64,000 bases of DNA, from assembly GCA_022410635.1 (NCBI GenBank), contig JAJVDF010000496.1, forward strand, positions 769,676-833,675, read 5' to 3'. The notes below the pieces were generated by a model that had not been told where the DNA came from, made no database searches, and was given only the letters and a program-made list of their open reading frames with translations. The stretch is from Tretioscincus oriximinensis (taxonomy: Eukaryota > Chordata > Lepidosauria > Squamata > Gymnophthalmidae). A program made the translations under genes and the position numbers. Position 1 is the stretch's first letter. Every line of letters starts with the position of its first letter. This document shows, one piece after another, positions 10,879 through 21,381 of this stretch.

Positions 10879-11205
10879 TAGAAGAAGAAGAAGAAGAAGA
10901 AGAAGAAGAAGAAGAAGAAGAAGAAGAAGAAGAAGAAGAAGAAGAAGAAGAAGAAGAAGAAGAAGAAGAAGAAGAACTGGGTTCTTATACTCTGCTTTTC
11001 TTACTTTTCAAAGGGACTCAAAGCGGCTTACAAATGTACTTTGCAGTCAGTTGCAATTTCTTGCAATTCATGCTTTCGAATAGCTGGGTTGGCTAGAGCT
11101 ACAGGATTGTGGAAGGTGCTCACCCCTCCACATGTCTGACACAGGGCTTCGAAACCCCATCTCCCAGCTGAGAGACAGATTCCTTAGCAACTGAGCTATC
11201 CGTAC
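10879..11205 (-). mobile_element. SINE-B copy, antisense, with 32 GAA units
   Basis: The (GAA) tail occupies 10881-10976. Then come CTGGGTTCTTATACTCTGCT, GGACTCAAAGCGGCTTACAA, the TGCTTTCGAATAGCTGGG body and TGAGACTGA-type head remnants ending CAACTGAGCTATCCGT, the complement of an A-box-like GATAGCTCAGT. It inserted inside a MITE. Confidence 0.85.
10881..10976 (+). repeat. (GAA)32 microsatellite
   Basis: Uninterrupted 96-bp GAA tract forming the expanded tail of the antisense SINE-B. Encoded poly-glutamate frames over it are artefacts. Confidence 0.97.
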
Positions 11206-11287
11206 ATATTGGTATGTGTATAGCCAAGCTCTGTCCTGACATGTTACCCAGAATAAGACTCAGTATGAGACACTGGGTATGAGCACA

Positions 11288-12150
11288 CTACCTGTGGTGA
11301 GGCCGCATTGGAATACTGAGTACAATTCTGTTCACCAAATCTCAGAAAACATATTGTGGAACTACAGAAGGTGCAGAAAAGGGCAACAAGAATGATTAAG
11401 GCGGCAATGCCTGGGTTCTTCAGCCTTTAGAGGTGAGCTGATTGAAACGTATAAAATCATGCAATTGATGGATAAGGTAAATAAAGAGCCAGTTTGGTGT
11501 AGTGGTTAGAGTGTTGGACTCTTCTCTGGTAGTCCCTTGGTTCGATTCCACACTCCTCCATGAAAGCCAGTTGGATGACCTTGGGCCAGTCACAGTTCCT
11601 TAGAACTCTCTCAGCCCCACCTACTTCACAGCGTGTCTGTTGTGGAGAAAGTAACAAAAGCTGTATGTGCTGCCCTTTGGTTGGCATCCCAGCGGGATAT
11701 GAGTTCAAATGAATAAATGAATAAATAAATAAATAGATAAAATTATTTACCCAACACTAGGACTGTGGGTATTCCTTGAAACTGCTGGGCAGAAAATTGA
11801 GGACAGACAAAGGAAAGTATTTTTTACCCTGAGAGTCATCGGCCTGTGGAATTCACATCTTGAAAAGGTGATGACAGTCAGCAGCCTGGACAGTTTTAAG
11901 ATAGGATTAAACAAGTTCATGGAAGCCATGAGTATAAATAGCATTGAGGACAGATCTCTTGATACTGTCTCTGAGGTGGAGCAACAGGCAGGATCCTTAA
12001 GTTCCATTTACAGGGAGTTCAGAATAGGGGAGGGTTTTGCCTTCTTCTGTTTGAAACTGCCCAGGTGCAATTGATGGGCCACTGCGTGAGACAGAATGCT
12101 GGACTAGAAGGGCTCTGTTTCAATTCAGAAATCTTACCTTATATTTCACA
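11288..12150 (+). mobile_element. CR1 lineage-1 3' region, old, split by SINE-A
   Basis: It starts at GTGGTGAGGCCGCATTGG and continues through GTGCAGAAAAGGGCAACAAG. After the SINE it resumes with ACCCAACACTAGGACTGTGG, AGGAAAGTATTTTTTACCC and GGCCTGTGGAATTCACATC, and ends in the 3' UTR text ACAGAATGCTGGACTAGAAG. Coding frames are broken throughout. Confidence 0.8.
11485..11737 (+). mobile_element. SINE-A copy nested in CR1
   Basis: tRNA-like head AGCCAGTTTGGTGTAGTGGT, B-box region TTGGTTCGATTCCACACTCC, GATGACCTTGGGCCAGTCAC, CTCTCAGCCCCACCTACTTC, CTGTTGTGGAGAAAGTAAC, then a degenerate L2-like tail and (AATA)n. Similar AAATARA text on both sides suggests a target duplication. Confidence 0.85.
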
Positions 12151-12353
12151 TTATTCTCCTTGATGCCTATAGCCTCTCCATAGCGTTAAGTGCTTATCAT
12201 TTATTGTTCTCTACCTAATTGGTTTCTGGGCCCCCGATAGTTTCAACCCTTGTAGTATTTGCCATTGGCCACAGGAGTCCCTTGTGCCCTAAACAGTACT
12301 CATCCGAAGAGTTATTATTTCTCCTCTTAGAAGAGATAGGTAATTGGAGACGC

Positions 12354-12728
12354 AGGCTGCATCCACATGTGGGCTGTCCCATCATCACAGATAGGTGGCT
12401 GTCTGCACGCATAGCATGCCGTCTGCCGTAAGTGGGTGGGAGGAAGGAAGCGATAGTCTGTGAGCAGCCGAGAGCAGCCTTTCCTCCTCCTGGCCTGCTT
12501 TGCAGGGCTCACCACAGCTTGGTAGAGTGCCTGGCTGAGTAGGCCACATTCAAAAAAGGAAAAGGTTTTTGGCATGCAGCTCTATGAGGGCTGGAAAAAT
12601 TAGCTCTCATTTAACCCACAGCATGGCAGGTTTGTAGCGACTACATCATTCACAGCCCGCCATTACGTCTGCAGGGGCCACTGGGATGGCTCTTCTATGC
12701 AACATCATTACAGTGTGTGGGTGCAGCC
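12354..12728. mobile_element. MITE with CTGCATCCACA termini (family H3)
   Basis: The left end AGGCTGCATCCACATGTG and right end CAGTGTGTGGGTGCAGCC are imperfect inverted repeats. TTA follows the right end. Length is about 375 bp and the interior has no coding frame. Terminus style and the TTA site match the Harbinger-like families H1 and H2. Confidence 0.55.
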
Positions 12729-12734
12729 TTAGAG

Positions 12735-13195
12735 AGCTTTCCGACGACATGGTTTACCTCGCTATTTCTTTTAAAATATTTTTGCCATCTGCCCCCACGT
12801 ACCTTAAACTTCCACGCTGTTCCAACACACTGCTTAGCAATCTTGTCACATGACAAACCCCATAAGGCATTGCTGAACTTGCCTCACTACAATTCCCAGC
12901 ATTCTCTATGATCCTTCCTACATTTCCCAAGCATTCTTTGCGAGCTAAGAAACTTTTACATGTCGCCCTGAAGTCTCGCGATATTTGCCAAGTTCAGATT
13001 GCTGACTGTCACCATGAAGTTTTCTTTCAGATTTCACAAAATGTTTGCTGTTGAATTGCACAAACCTCACTGGTAGAAATTCTGCAACATCGGACCTTTT
13101 TAGCGAGTGGATTGCTGTACAAGTGTGACCCCATGGGGCAGATGGATGGTGATGTTGCTACCAACTTTGTAGAATTTGGGATGCTATGAGTATCT
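12735..13195 (+). repeat. Unnamed interspersed repeat R1, copy 2
   Basis: It matches copy 3 at 52505-52973 along its whole length. Landmarks are CTTAGCAATCTTGTCACATG, CACTACAATTCCCAGCATTC, a second CTACATTTCCCAAGCATTC, AACTTTTACATGTC and GATGTTGCTACCAACTTTG. It abuts the H3 MITE. Confidence 0.8.
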
Positions 13196-14094
13196 GATTC
13201 ATTTTTTTTGTCTCTGCAGCACCCTGAGAACATAAATGAACCATCACTGATAAACAACAGTCTAACTGATGCTATGAATCCCTGAGAGGCCTTGCAATAC
13301 TCAGAAGATGCCTTTCAAGCTCTCAGGGCATCAACAGAATTTGGAAATAATCCAAATGTGGTACCATCATCAATTCTTTATTAAGGAAGCAATTGTTTCA
13401 TTCAGGCATTTTTTTTGGAACTCAAGGATTTTGCAAGTCACATTGTATTAAAAACCTCTCAGTTTACAGCCTCAAGGTGATACCTCCAGTCATAAGTATC
13501 TCTTGATACTTACAGAACAGATTTTCAACAAATGTTCTGCATTCTTTCATGGCAGTTAGTATCGTGACGGGATTGTTTATGATCATTAATACTAAGAAGA
13601 ATTCTTTTTAAAGCCATGCCATCTGGTCAATGGTTAGAGAATGAGATACAATTCCAATAGCATTGACAATTTGAATATATGAAGGTCAGCTGTGTGGATA
13701 GGGAATTTTGTGACTCAAATTGCTGGAGGAAGAGGCAAGTCTACTTGGGAACTTCCATTTGTTTTAAACAAGTGGGAAGAAAACAATATTTTTGGGAGGT
13801 CAGTAGGAACCTCCCCAAAAGACCTTCCTCTTTCATATCATAGTCAGAAACGTACGCTCTGGAATGGGATCTGTCTTGACTCTCTCTACCTGTGCGACAA
13901 TTGCCATCTTCTGCTATTATGGAAGAAATAGTTTCTCAGGGAATATTTTATGAATTGCTAAAAAATGTATTTTGTTGAACTCTTAAGAGATAATTTCAGT
14001 TTTACCACTAATAAAAGGAGTTAGGTCAATTATAGTTACAGGCGGAATGAAAGGGGTGGTGGTGGTAAACGGGCTTTGACCCCAAGCACAGTAT
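13196..14094. other. No recognised feature
   Basis: Unique-looking AT-rich DNA. The 79-codon frame at 13692-13931 has no recognisable domain. Confidence 0.4.
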
Positions 14095-14096
14095 TT

Positions 14097-14401
14097 GGAA
14101 GAAGAAGAACTGGGTTTTATACCCTGCTTTTCTCTTGCGGAAGGGACTCAAAGCAGCTCACAAGGTTATTTTTTCACCCAAAGGTTTACATTCTAGTTTC
14201 CCCACCATGTTGTGGTATTTTCCATTTATCTAGTTGCAGTCTGTTGCAATTTCTTGCAATTCTTACTTTGAAATAGCTGGGTTGGCTAGAGCTGCAGGCT
14301 AGTAGAAGGTGTTCACCCCTCCCCACATTCAACACAGGGCCTTGAAACCTGATCTCTCTGATGAAAGATTGGTATATAGCTGACTGAGCCATTGGTGCCT
14401 G
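14097..14401 (-). mobile_element. SINE-B copy, antisense
   Basis: GAAGAAGAAGAACTGGG, TTATACCCTGCTTTTCTC, GGACTCAAAGCAGCTCACAA, GAAATAGCTGGGTTGGCTAG, CAACACAGGGCCTTGAAACC and CTGACTGAGCCATTGGTGCC appear in canonical order. The last pieces are the complement of the tRNA-like B and A boxes. Confidence 0.85.
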
Positions 14402-14937
14402 AGAACCAATGAATTCTTGCAAGATTTACCATATTCATGCCACTGAAAGGCCGTGAACTTGTGGGGTGAATCCAGCTTGATGTAGGTGTAGTAGTGGTGA
14501 AAATTATTAGTGGAGAGGTAGCTTTTGACTCACACTGTGATAGGTAAGTGGAGATGGGAATACTGGATATTTGCACTGGCAGGGGAGATGGGTGCTGGAT
14601 GGGTGATCAGTGGCACAGACCTCAAGTTGAACCCCCAATTATATTGCTGTGCAGAAGAAACAGAAACCTGCATGCAGTGTGGCCTTTTGCAGTTGTCAGA
14701 GAGTTATTTTGTCAATGCCCAGGTATTTCAATGGTTTTAGGGACTTCACCTAGTGTGCGAACAATCACTAGAACCACTGCTGCCGGTTCCGTAGCCATTG
14801 AATTTTGATTTTTAGGACATTGTATTTTTTTCAACCTTTTCTGGCTTTCTCTTCTACCCTGCTGTTTCTGAGTACAGCAATTTCCACAATCCACACACCA
14901 AGAAGCAAAATGACCCCTCAGGCATTAGCAAAAATAA

Positions 14938-15289
14938 GGCTGCGGGCACACCACAATGTAAAAGCTCCAGAATATAGCAATCGTGGGTCTGTGCACACCA
15001 AACGTGTATAATCCATAACATCGCTCATCTGTCTCGTTGCAGTGCAGACCAAGGCTTTTTTCTGTTTGTTTTATCCTCATGCATCAAATTTGTGCACATG
15101 CATGGACACAGCCACAGACGCGGGAGGACGGGGGCTCTCCAGAAAAATGTCTGAATATCCCAGCAATAGTTTATTCCAGGATAAACAGCGTTTATTGCGG
15201 GTGGACTGCTAAAAAACACTTAGCACGTATGCCCGACTCTTCCGCACAGTGCTCCGAAGAAGGTAGAAAATAGCTGTGTGCATGCAGCC
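14938..15289. mobile_element. Harbinger-like MITE H2, copy 1 (352 bp, TAA duplication)
   Basis: Terminal inverted repeats GGCTGCGGGCACAC and GTGTGCATGCAGCC are flanked by TAA at 14935-14937 and 15290-15292. A trinucleotide TWA duplication is the hallmark of PIF/Harbinger transposition. The interior has no transposase frame. A diverged copy in opposite orientation lies at 25547-25890. Confidence 0.75.
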
Positions 15290-15292
15290 TAA

Positions 15293-15832
15293 GTCAAACA
15301 GACAAATCCCCAAACAAAAGAAGACCAGGAAAACCAGAACAAACTGACAGTGTCCCCAAAACCTGTTGACAGGTTAAATGTGGAAAATTCTTTATTTTGT
15401 TTTTTTTAAGACTATACATTAAAGTGTTTTCATTTCCCCAATCCAAAATTTATGAAAAATACAATAAGGATTATAATGTCAATCGTTGGATAATAGTTGG
15501 TTGCTATAATTGTTTGTTTCCTCAGTCACTAATGTAACCTGCTCTAGAACTTTGGGTATAAGTCAGATAAAAATGCAAATAAACAAACCATGACTACATC
15601 TTTAATCACTAATAATAATTAATGGAGTAATTAAACTAGGATTTAGGAATCAATAAAGTATCATCAAAGAACATGTTAATTTGGGGGAGTAGATGTGTAC
15701 TTGTACCTTTATTAACTCAAGTATCTAAAGTTCTCGATTTTTGTTCATATTGAATGTAATGTGCCACATTCTCTCGGAGAATTTAATTAAAATGAATTTA
15801 ATTCATTTAGTAGATCCTGACATTATGTGTTA
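15293..15832. other. No recognised feature
   Basis: AT-rich unique-looking DNA. Confidence 0.4.
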
Positions 15833-15905
15833 TTTATTTATTTATATTTCTATGCTGCCCTTTACTCAAAGGTCTCAAGGCAGTTAGCAACAACAACAAC
15901 AACCC
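15833..15905 (-). mobile_element. L2-type 3' tail, antisense
   Basis: (TTTA)n, TTTCTATGCTGCCCTTTACT, AAAGGTCTCAAGGCAGTTAG and a short CAA run. Confidence 0.6.
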
Positions 15906-16904
15906 ATGCTAGATTCTTTGTACCTACTGGTATATTGTAAAATTAGAAAATTGATTAAAATAATAATATTAGAACTGACCTAATTTTCTCAATGTTCATC
16001 AAACACAGAAAAAAAACTTTACGGGGTTTGTTATTCTGATGTGGACTTGTCCTGTAAAAATCTGCTTGTAGGATAACTCAAACAAGTCATTCTTCCAAGA
16101 TAAAGGCACTTAATACGTCTGCCTTTGATTACCAGATAGGCACTAGCATGACCATTGTGTTAAATTCCCTCTTCCCTCTCCATTGGTTTTGCTGATTATA
16201 CAAAATAATCTGAGATGCTTCTAGATTTATATTTTGGTGTCCTGGAAAAATGTTCTCAGATAACTATTCTCCATTTTCATGGCATGGAGCCAAACTAAGC
16301 TTTGTGGCCTAAGGCTTTTATTCCATTTCAAAGAGATTCAGTTTCCTTATTCTTGTTTGCAGTATCAGTGTCCATGCTGCATTTTATCTTATTCCAGCAG
16401 CTGCCTTGAATATATTTATATAGAATGGCTGTAAGAATGGTCATTGTCACCTCATAGTTCCTGTTACAGGTGTAATGTTCAGGGTTTTTTTCTTGATAGG
16501 TTTTACTTGTCTAATTATGAAGTCAAACATTTTAATGCAAAAAAGAAATCCCTCTTAAAAAAAGATAAGTGGAAGTATGGGATGAGCTGAAATTAAAATG
16601 GCAGCCACCTGCTTCACTGAATCTTCTGACAACAAAATGCCTGGAGAACAGGGAACTTTCATGAATAATACGTTGTTGGGGCCAAGACACTGGAAAATAA
16701 TAAATAAAGTAACTACCAGCTGTTGAACACAGATAGGAATGTCTTTATTATTCCCTTATTACTCTGGTGGAAGTTGCCTTGAAATTAAGAGCAAGTCTGT
16801 CAGCTGAATTTTGCAAGATTCAAGTTGTATCCAAATGTCACTTATCTATTCCACTATATTTTTTCCAGAATAAAGCATGGATATTCCAGAATAAAATTGT
16901 CCCA
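15906..16904. other. No recognised feature
   Basis: AT-rich unique-looking DNA of about 1 kb. No repeat or credible exon was recognised. Confidence 0.4.
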
Positions 16905-16907
16905 GAC

Positions 16908-16982
16908 AGATATGTTGCTTTGGTTGCCCTGAGACCTTCGGGTTTATTGTGAGGAGTATATGTTTAAATAAATAAATATATA
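16908..16982 (+). mobile_element. L2-type 3' tail
   Basis: TTGGTTGCCCTGAGACCTTC, GGGTTTATTGTGAGGAGTAT and an AAATAAATAAATA tail. Confidence 0.65.
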
Positions 16983-17584
16983 ATCCTGTCCTACTGCTGC
17001 TTTAACCTTATTTAATTCATTATATGCTTCCTGTAGATGAGTTGATTGCACTATCAAGCTTGAGATAGAAGGAAAAATCTTTCTAAAATCTCTATTTCAA
17101 ATCCCTTTGCACAGCCCAATACCAAATTATAAGCATATGGAAGTCATCTAGCAAATACTTTTTACGAATATGAACTTTAATGTGGCTTCCTATCCTATTC
17201 TGTCATGAATTATTGATTTTTTTAGAATTATACAAATAGGTAAAAAATAATAGAATGAAATTTAAAATATAGTTGCCCCTTTTTTGGCCTAGATCAGGGA
17301 TGAAGTTCAAGATTATTCTGGAAGCTAAAATGCATGCTTGACTAAAATTTGAAGGACTGATCTGTATTTTCAACCATCTCTTAACTCGTAGATGAGAAAA
17401 ACAGACAATCACTTATGGGAATTCTGAGTGGGCTTGAAATTAATCTCTTTAACGTACATATTTTCATGATGGGATTTTACCAGTAGTAAAAAATTGGAAT
17501 CTGTACTCATGGAGAAGTTACGTTTTCTTGAAAGTGTTAGGCTGCGATCTGAAGTTGTAGAATTTTTAAAGAATTATTAGAATA
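16983..17584. other. No recognised feature
   Basis: AT-rich unique-looking DNA. Confidence 0.4.
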
Positions 17585-17652
17585 TGAACATAAGAATGCA
17601 AGAAAAGCCCTGCTGAATTAAACTACCGCCCATCTAGTCCAGCATTCTGGTA
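17585..17652 (-). mobile_element. CR1 lineage-1 3' tip, antisense
   Basis: GAACATAAGAATGCAAGAAA, CCCTGCTGAATTAAACTACC and CATCTAGTCCAGCATTCTG match the complement of the lineage-1 3' UTR. Confidence 0.7.
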
Positions 17653-17819
17653 AGCACACAACGTTTACTTACCTGGTTTGTGGTGCAATGTTCTAGCATC
17701 TTTATTGCCCGGCTATACGTGTTAATGGAGGCTTTGCTAGGCTTCATCATACATCCAGAAAAATGTTGTAATAGAAGAGGAATCTGTCTGCAAGTCTTTC
17801 ATTTTAAAATTGCCTGCAG

Positions 17820-17907
17820 CCCTGCTATACATCACAGTCACGAGGACACAAGCAGTGCAAGTAGATGCCAGCCAGCCAGACTGCGTCAGCTCCATGCGGA
17901 TTCCAAG
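17820..17907 (+). other. Candidate internal exon (88 bp), unidentified
   Basis: A polypyrimidine-poor acceptor (TTGCCTGCAG, AG at 17818-17819) and a strong donor (CCAAG|GTAAGT at 17908) bound 88 bp that is open in two of three frames. No protein family is recognised and no partner exon is visible. This is weak evidence and a chance donor is quite possible. Confidence 0.2.
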
Positions 17908-18540
17908 GTAAGTATGTCCCCTCTAAATCCCAGTGAAATCCACAATTGCTTTTATATTGCAGATGTCATTTGGTTTCCTTCACGGTGTGCACCGGGCTTT
18001 ATACAGTGGCCCACCAATTTCACCTGGGCATGTTCAAACAGAAGGAGGCAAAACCTTTAAGCACCAATGAATAAATGTATAAATCAACACACTACTAAAA
18101 GTTGGGAGGGAATATAAAACCACATTTTAAAAAAGCAAAGATCTAAACCAAAAAACCAAAAAAAGCCAATAGAGGTGAAATCCCATTTCATCTTTAGCCT
18201 TTCATGTCAGAAGACTACAACACATTGGATTTTCCATAAATTGTTGTAGTTCACTAATATTTAACATTCCTATCAATATGTATTGGTTCTGATCACAGTA
18301 GGCAGCAATACGATTCAAAAGGCTCACTGCTGGAAGTGTACTAGCACAACAAGCTGTGCCTTCTGTTTTACTGGTGTACTTCCTTGTGTACTTGGGTGAT
18401 CACTGTGAGAACAGACTCTAGCTTTGATGAACTAGGAATCTGATCCTGTGGGGCACTTCTCGTGTTTTTAATGCAATCATTTATGCATTTACTTTGCTAA
18501 GACCACTGTAGTCAATAAATGGATCAATCAGAGAATAAAT

Positions 18541-18890
18541 GGACCCAAATCAGATATCTGGAATTACAACACATATAGACCTGTTGCGGAACCTCCCAGG
18601 ATGTTTAATCTCAGACCTCAGAACAGCAATTGTTGAACACAAAAGCTTCAAAAGAAAATTTGAAAGAGAAGCAGCAGAACTGGACAGCTTCAACAAATTT
18701 CAGTCCATCAGTAAGGGACTAAATAGACATAATGTTTTCCTGGCACACTATACATATTATAACATTAGTTAACTTCCCAACCTATTGAGGGCATTCTTGC
18801 ACTGATTTTCTCTCCACTTTTATGCACATATTTGATTGATGCACTTTTACCTTGCTGCATATCTTTCCTCCCGGTACTTCCCTCCACTCA
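18541..18890 (+). mobile_element. Decayed retroelement coding fragment, possibly the body of the fold-back family
   Basis: A 77-codon frame (18539-18772) includes ISGITTHIDLLRNLPGC and later SISKGLNRHNVFLAHYTYYN. Downstream text to about 18890 ends just before a CR1. I recall a similar coding-then-CTGAAGAAG arrangement in reptile retroelements of possible Penelope type, but I cannot confirm it, and the fold-back unit itself is not attached here. It could instead be another unclassified element. Confidence 0.35.
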
Positions 18891-18914
18891 AGAAGGTTAA
18901 CTTCTGCACTTTAG

Positions 18915-19132
18915 CTGTTTTTCACTTCAGAAAAAACTTTCTATCAGTAAGGGTGATAAATCAGTGGAACAGTTTGCCACAGGAGGTGGTGAGTTCGCCT
19001 TCACTGGAAGTCTTCAAACAGAGGCTGGACAATCATGTCTCTGGGGTGTTTTAATGAATCCTGCACTGAGCAGGGGGTTGGACCCGATGACCCTGGAGGT
19101 CCCTTCCAAGTCTATAATACTATGATTCTATG
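18915..19132 (+). mobile_element. CR1 lineage-2 3' end
   Basis: The coding tail translates to WNSLPQEVVSSPSLEVFKQR, the conserved C-terminus of CR1 ORF2. It is followed by TTTAATGAATCCTGCACTGA, GGACCCGATGACCCTGGAGG and the terminal ACTATGATTCTATGA. Severely 5' truncated. Confidence 0.9.
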
Positions 19133-19584
19133 ACAATGTTCTCCATAGAGCAAACTCAAGTGGATCCCCTGCTCTTTCCTGGGCCCAAGTGCTAGCTAGC
19201 TAGCTTTATGTTGACTGCATGGCTACAGCAACTGGCTATGAACAGAATACAAAAAGGATGTGATGGTAAGTTTGCCTTGTTGATCAAACAGTGAATGGTT
19301 CCTGCAGCCACTAGCATAATCACATGAATCTCGTCTATGGGTATATGCACTGCTGCTTAATCTGGATTAGGCAGCATTAGCATTGATGTAGAACAGCTTC
19401 ACATGTTCTACACCAGTCTGATTTAGAGGACTCTTACATTTGATCTGAACAAGCACTACTCCCATGCAGACAATATGGACTAATGAACTCCTTAAACCTA
19501 TTTAGTAAGGCTATGCGTTAATTTCTTCTTTAACCTGGACTTTGCACAATACTGTTGTTTTGTAAAATGTTAAATCTGTTTTTA
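19133..19584. other. No recognised feature
   Basis: Unique-looking. A short GCTAGCTAGCTAG run lies near 19192. Confidence 0.4.
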
Positions 19585-19589
19585 TTTTA

Positions 19590-19806
19590 CAGAAATAGCC
19601 ATGTTAGTCCAGAAAGGGGGCTAGTAGTACTTGGAGACTAACAGGAGAAAGGTAGGTGGCATGAGCTTTTGTAGACAAATCTTCTTCTGAAGAAGGAGAC
19701 ATGAATACTTTTGAGCATCTGAAGAAGTAGACATATCTACAAAAGCTTGTGGCTCCTACCTTTTTCCTGTTAGTTTCCAAGTGCTACTAGCCACCTTGCT
19801 GGACTG
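19590..19806. mobile_element. Fold-back (palindromic) retroelement, copy 3, old
   Basis: The left arm ACAGAAATAGCCATGTTAGT runs through GGAGACTAACAGGAGAAAGG and GCATGAGCTTTTGTAGACAA. The right arm CATCTGAAGAAGTAGACATA continues to AAAGCTTGTGGCTCCTACC and TAGTTTCCAAGTGCTACTAG. Arms are inverted copies with a longer spacer than in copies 1 and 2. TCTGTTTTT lies on both sides and may be the target duplication. Confidence 0.75.
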
Positions 19807-19893
19807 TCTGTTTTTGTTGTTAATCACCCTTAGATCTTCGGGTATAGGGCGATATAAAAATGTAAATAAATACATAAAAATAAAAATAAATAA
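19807..19893 (+). mobile_element. L2-type 3' tail
   Basis: ATCACCCTTAGATCTTCGGG, TATAGGGCGATATAAAAATG and AAATAAATA tail. Confidence 0.75.
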
Positions 19894-19982
19894 TGTAGAA
19901 AGGGCCTAGTCTTAGCAACATTTCAGTAGGTAGGTGCAATATTAGCAACCATTTTCTGCAATCAGAGGGGTTAGTTTCAGAA

Positions 19983-20275
19983 TATTTATTTATTTATTTA
20001 TTTATTTACTTACTTACTTGTTTGTTTGTTTGTACTTTTATGCTACCCTATACCCGAAGGTCTCAGCATGGTCAACTATAGGGTGTCACGCAAAGCTTTT
20101 GTTGCTTTCTCCACAACAGACACCCTGTGAAGTAGTTGGGGCTGAGAGAGTTTTAAAGAACAGTGACTGATCCAAGGTCACCCAGCTGGCTTTCATGGAG
20201 GAGTAGGGAATCGAACCGGAAGAATACCAGATAAGAGTCCCACACTCTAACCATTACACCAAACTAGCTCTTATA
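19983..20275 (-). mobile_element. SINE-A copy, antisense, with complete L2-like tail
   Basis: From left: (TTTA)n(CTTA)n(GTTT)n, ACCCTATACCCGAAGGTCTC, a short linker, TTTCTCCACAACAGACACCC, CTGAGAGAGTTTTAAAGAAC, CAAGGTCACCCAGCTGGC, GGGAATCGAACCGG (B box complement) and CACTCTAACCATTACACCAA (A box complement). This is the best evidence in the window that SINE-A carries an L2-type 3' end. Confidence 0.85.
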
Positions 20276-20279
20276 TACT

Positions 20280-20819
20280 CTTATCAGAATATAGCTGATT
20301 TTGTACTTTAACAGGGGCTTAAAAGTATGGAATAAGTTGTCACTGGCTTTCAGGAAGCCCTGGGCATGGTAGTCATCAAGTAATAATCCTCAATAAAATG
20401 GTAAGTGACAGAAAGGAAATATTTTCTTAGTGAAACAGGAATTGCACAGGGATTTCTGAACAGAGTATATACTGTATATATACTGTATATAGTTGCTAGT
20501 GAAAACATCCCGTGCACAGTCTTCTTCATACTGGGGCAAGGAGATCTTCTTTTCTCCATGACATGAGCAACCTTTCCCTTGCTGTGCGGTGAAAATCCCC
20601 AGGGAAATTACTGAGAGCCTGTCAGTGCTGGAAAACTAATAAAAAAAACAATTTCATGGAAGCAAAATCCTAATTAATTCCATCTCTGCTGAAAGGTTTC
20701 TGCAATTGTAGTACATTATTATTTCTCCTTAGTTTTTCCTCTCATGATACTAGTGGAAAAGGCCAATACATTCTATTGCATATCAGCCGGTTTTTGTCAG
20801 TTTGCAAGGCAAGAAATAC
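20280..20819. other. No recognised feature
   Basis: Unique-looking. A small palindromic run TACTGTATATATACTGTATA lies near 20470. Confidence 0.4.
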
Positions 20820-21001
20820 ACATCTCTTTTCCACACTGGTGATCACATTGCTACTATTAACATTCAAGGTATTAACTCTAACCTATAAGGCCTTGCATAG
20901 CTTGGCCCCCCAGATATCTAAAGGAATACTTTCTCCCACATCAACCTGCCTGTGTCTTAAGTTTTGCAGAGGAGGCCTTCCTGACAGTTTCACCTCTCTT
21001 A

Positions 21002-21381
21002 AGGCCCTGAGCTTTATTCTTGGCTATATCTCAGTATAGGAATCTGCCATCTACATGCTAATTTCAGAGAAATAACCGTGTTAGTCTAGCAGAAAGTCCA
21101 GCAAAGGAGCTAGCAGCACTTTGAGACTAACTTGAGAAAAGTGGTTGGCATAAGCTTTCGTAGACAGGTCTACTTCTTCAGATGCATCTGAAGAAGTAGA
21201 CCTGTCTACGAAAGCTTATGCCAACCACTTTTCTCAAGTTAGTCTCAAAGTGCTGCTATCTACATGCTAGTGTAGGCTATGGCAGGCCCCGAGTTGGGCC
21301 TGCCATTGTCTACACTGGCATGTGGATGACCAAGCTCTGTATTGAGATATAACCCAGAATAAAACTCAGTGGGAACAGGCC
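21002..21381. mobile_element. Harbinger-like MITE H1 nested in L2 (TTA duplication)
   Basis: Termini AGGCCCTGAGCTTTATTC and CTCAGTGGGAACAGGCC are flanked by TTA at 20999-21001 and 21382-21384. Interior landmarks TGCCATCTACATGCTA and ACTGGCATGTGGATGACC match the other H1 copies. It is split by the fold-back element at 21061-21257. Confidence 0.85.
21061..21257. mobile_element. Fold-back retroelement, copy 1 (197 bp, 12-bp duplication)
   Basis: Two arms, CACTTTGAGACTAACTTGAG to TAGACAGGTCTACTTCTTCA and its almost perfect reverse complement, meet at GATGCATC. The left arm extends further outward (to TTCAGAGAAATAACCG) than the right, which stops at AAGTGCTGCT. ATCTACATGCTA is duplicated at 21049-21060 and 21258-21269. 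The long duplication of fixed 12 bp and the one-sided truncation indicate retrotransposition, not cut-and-paste. Confidence 0.85.

Larger units (their letters stand above)
10813..11287. mobile_element. Harbinger-like MITE H1, interrupted by a SINE
   Basis: The left half (GGAGCCTCATCCTAGGCTGT to CATGCTAGTGTAGACTATA) and the right half (TATGTGTATAGCCAAGCTCT to CCCAGAATAAGACTCAG) are the two arms of family H1, best seen at 25932-26112. They are separated by SINE-B at about 10879-11205. Confidence 0.7.
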
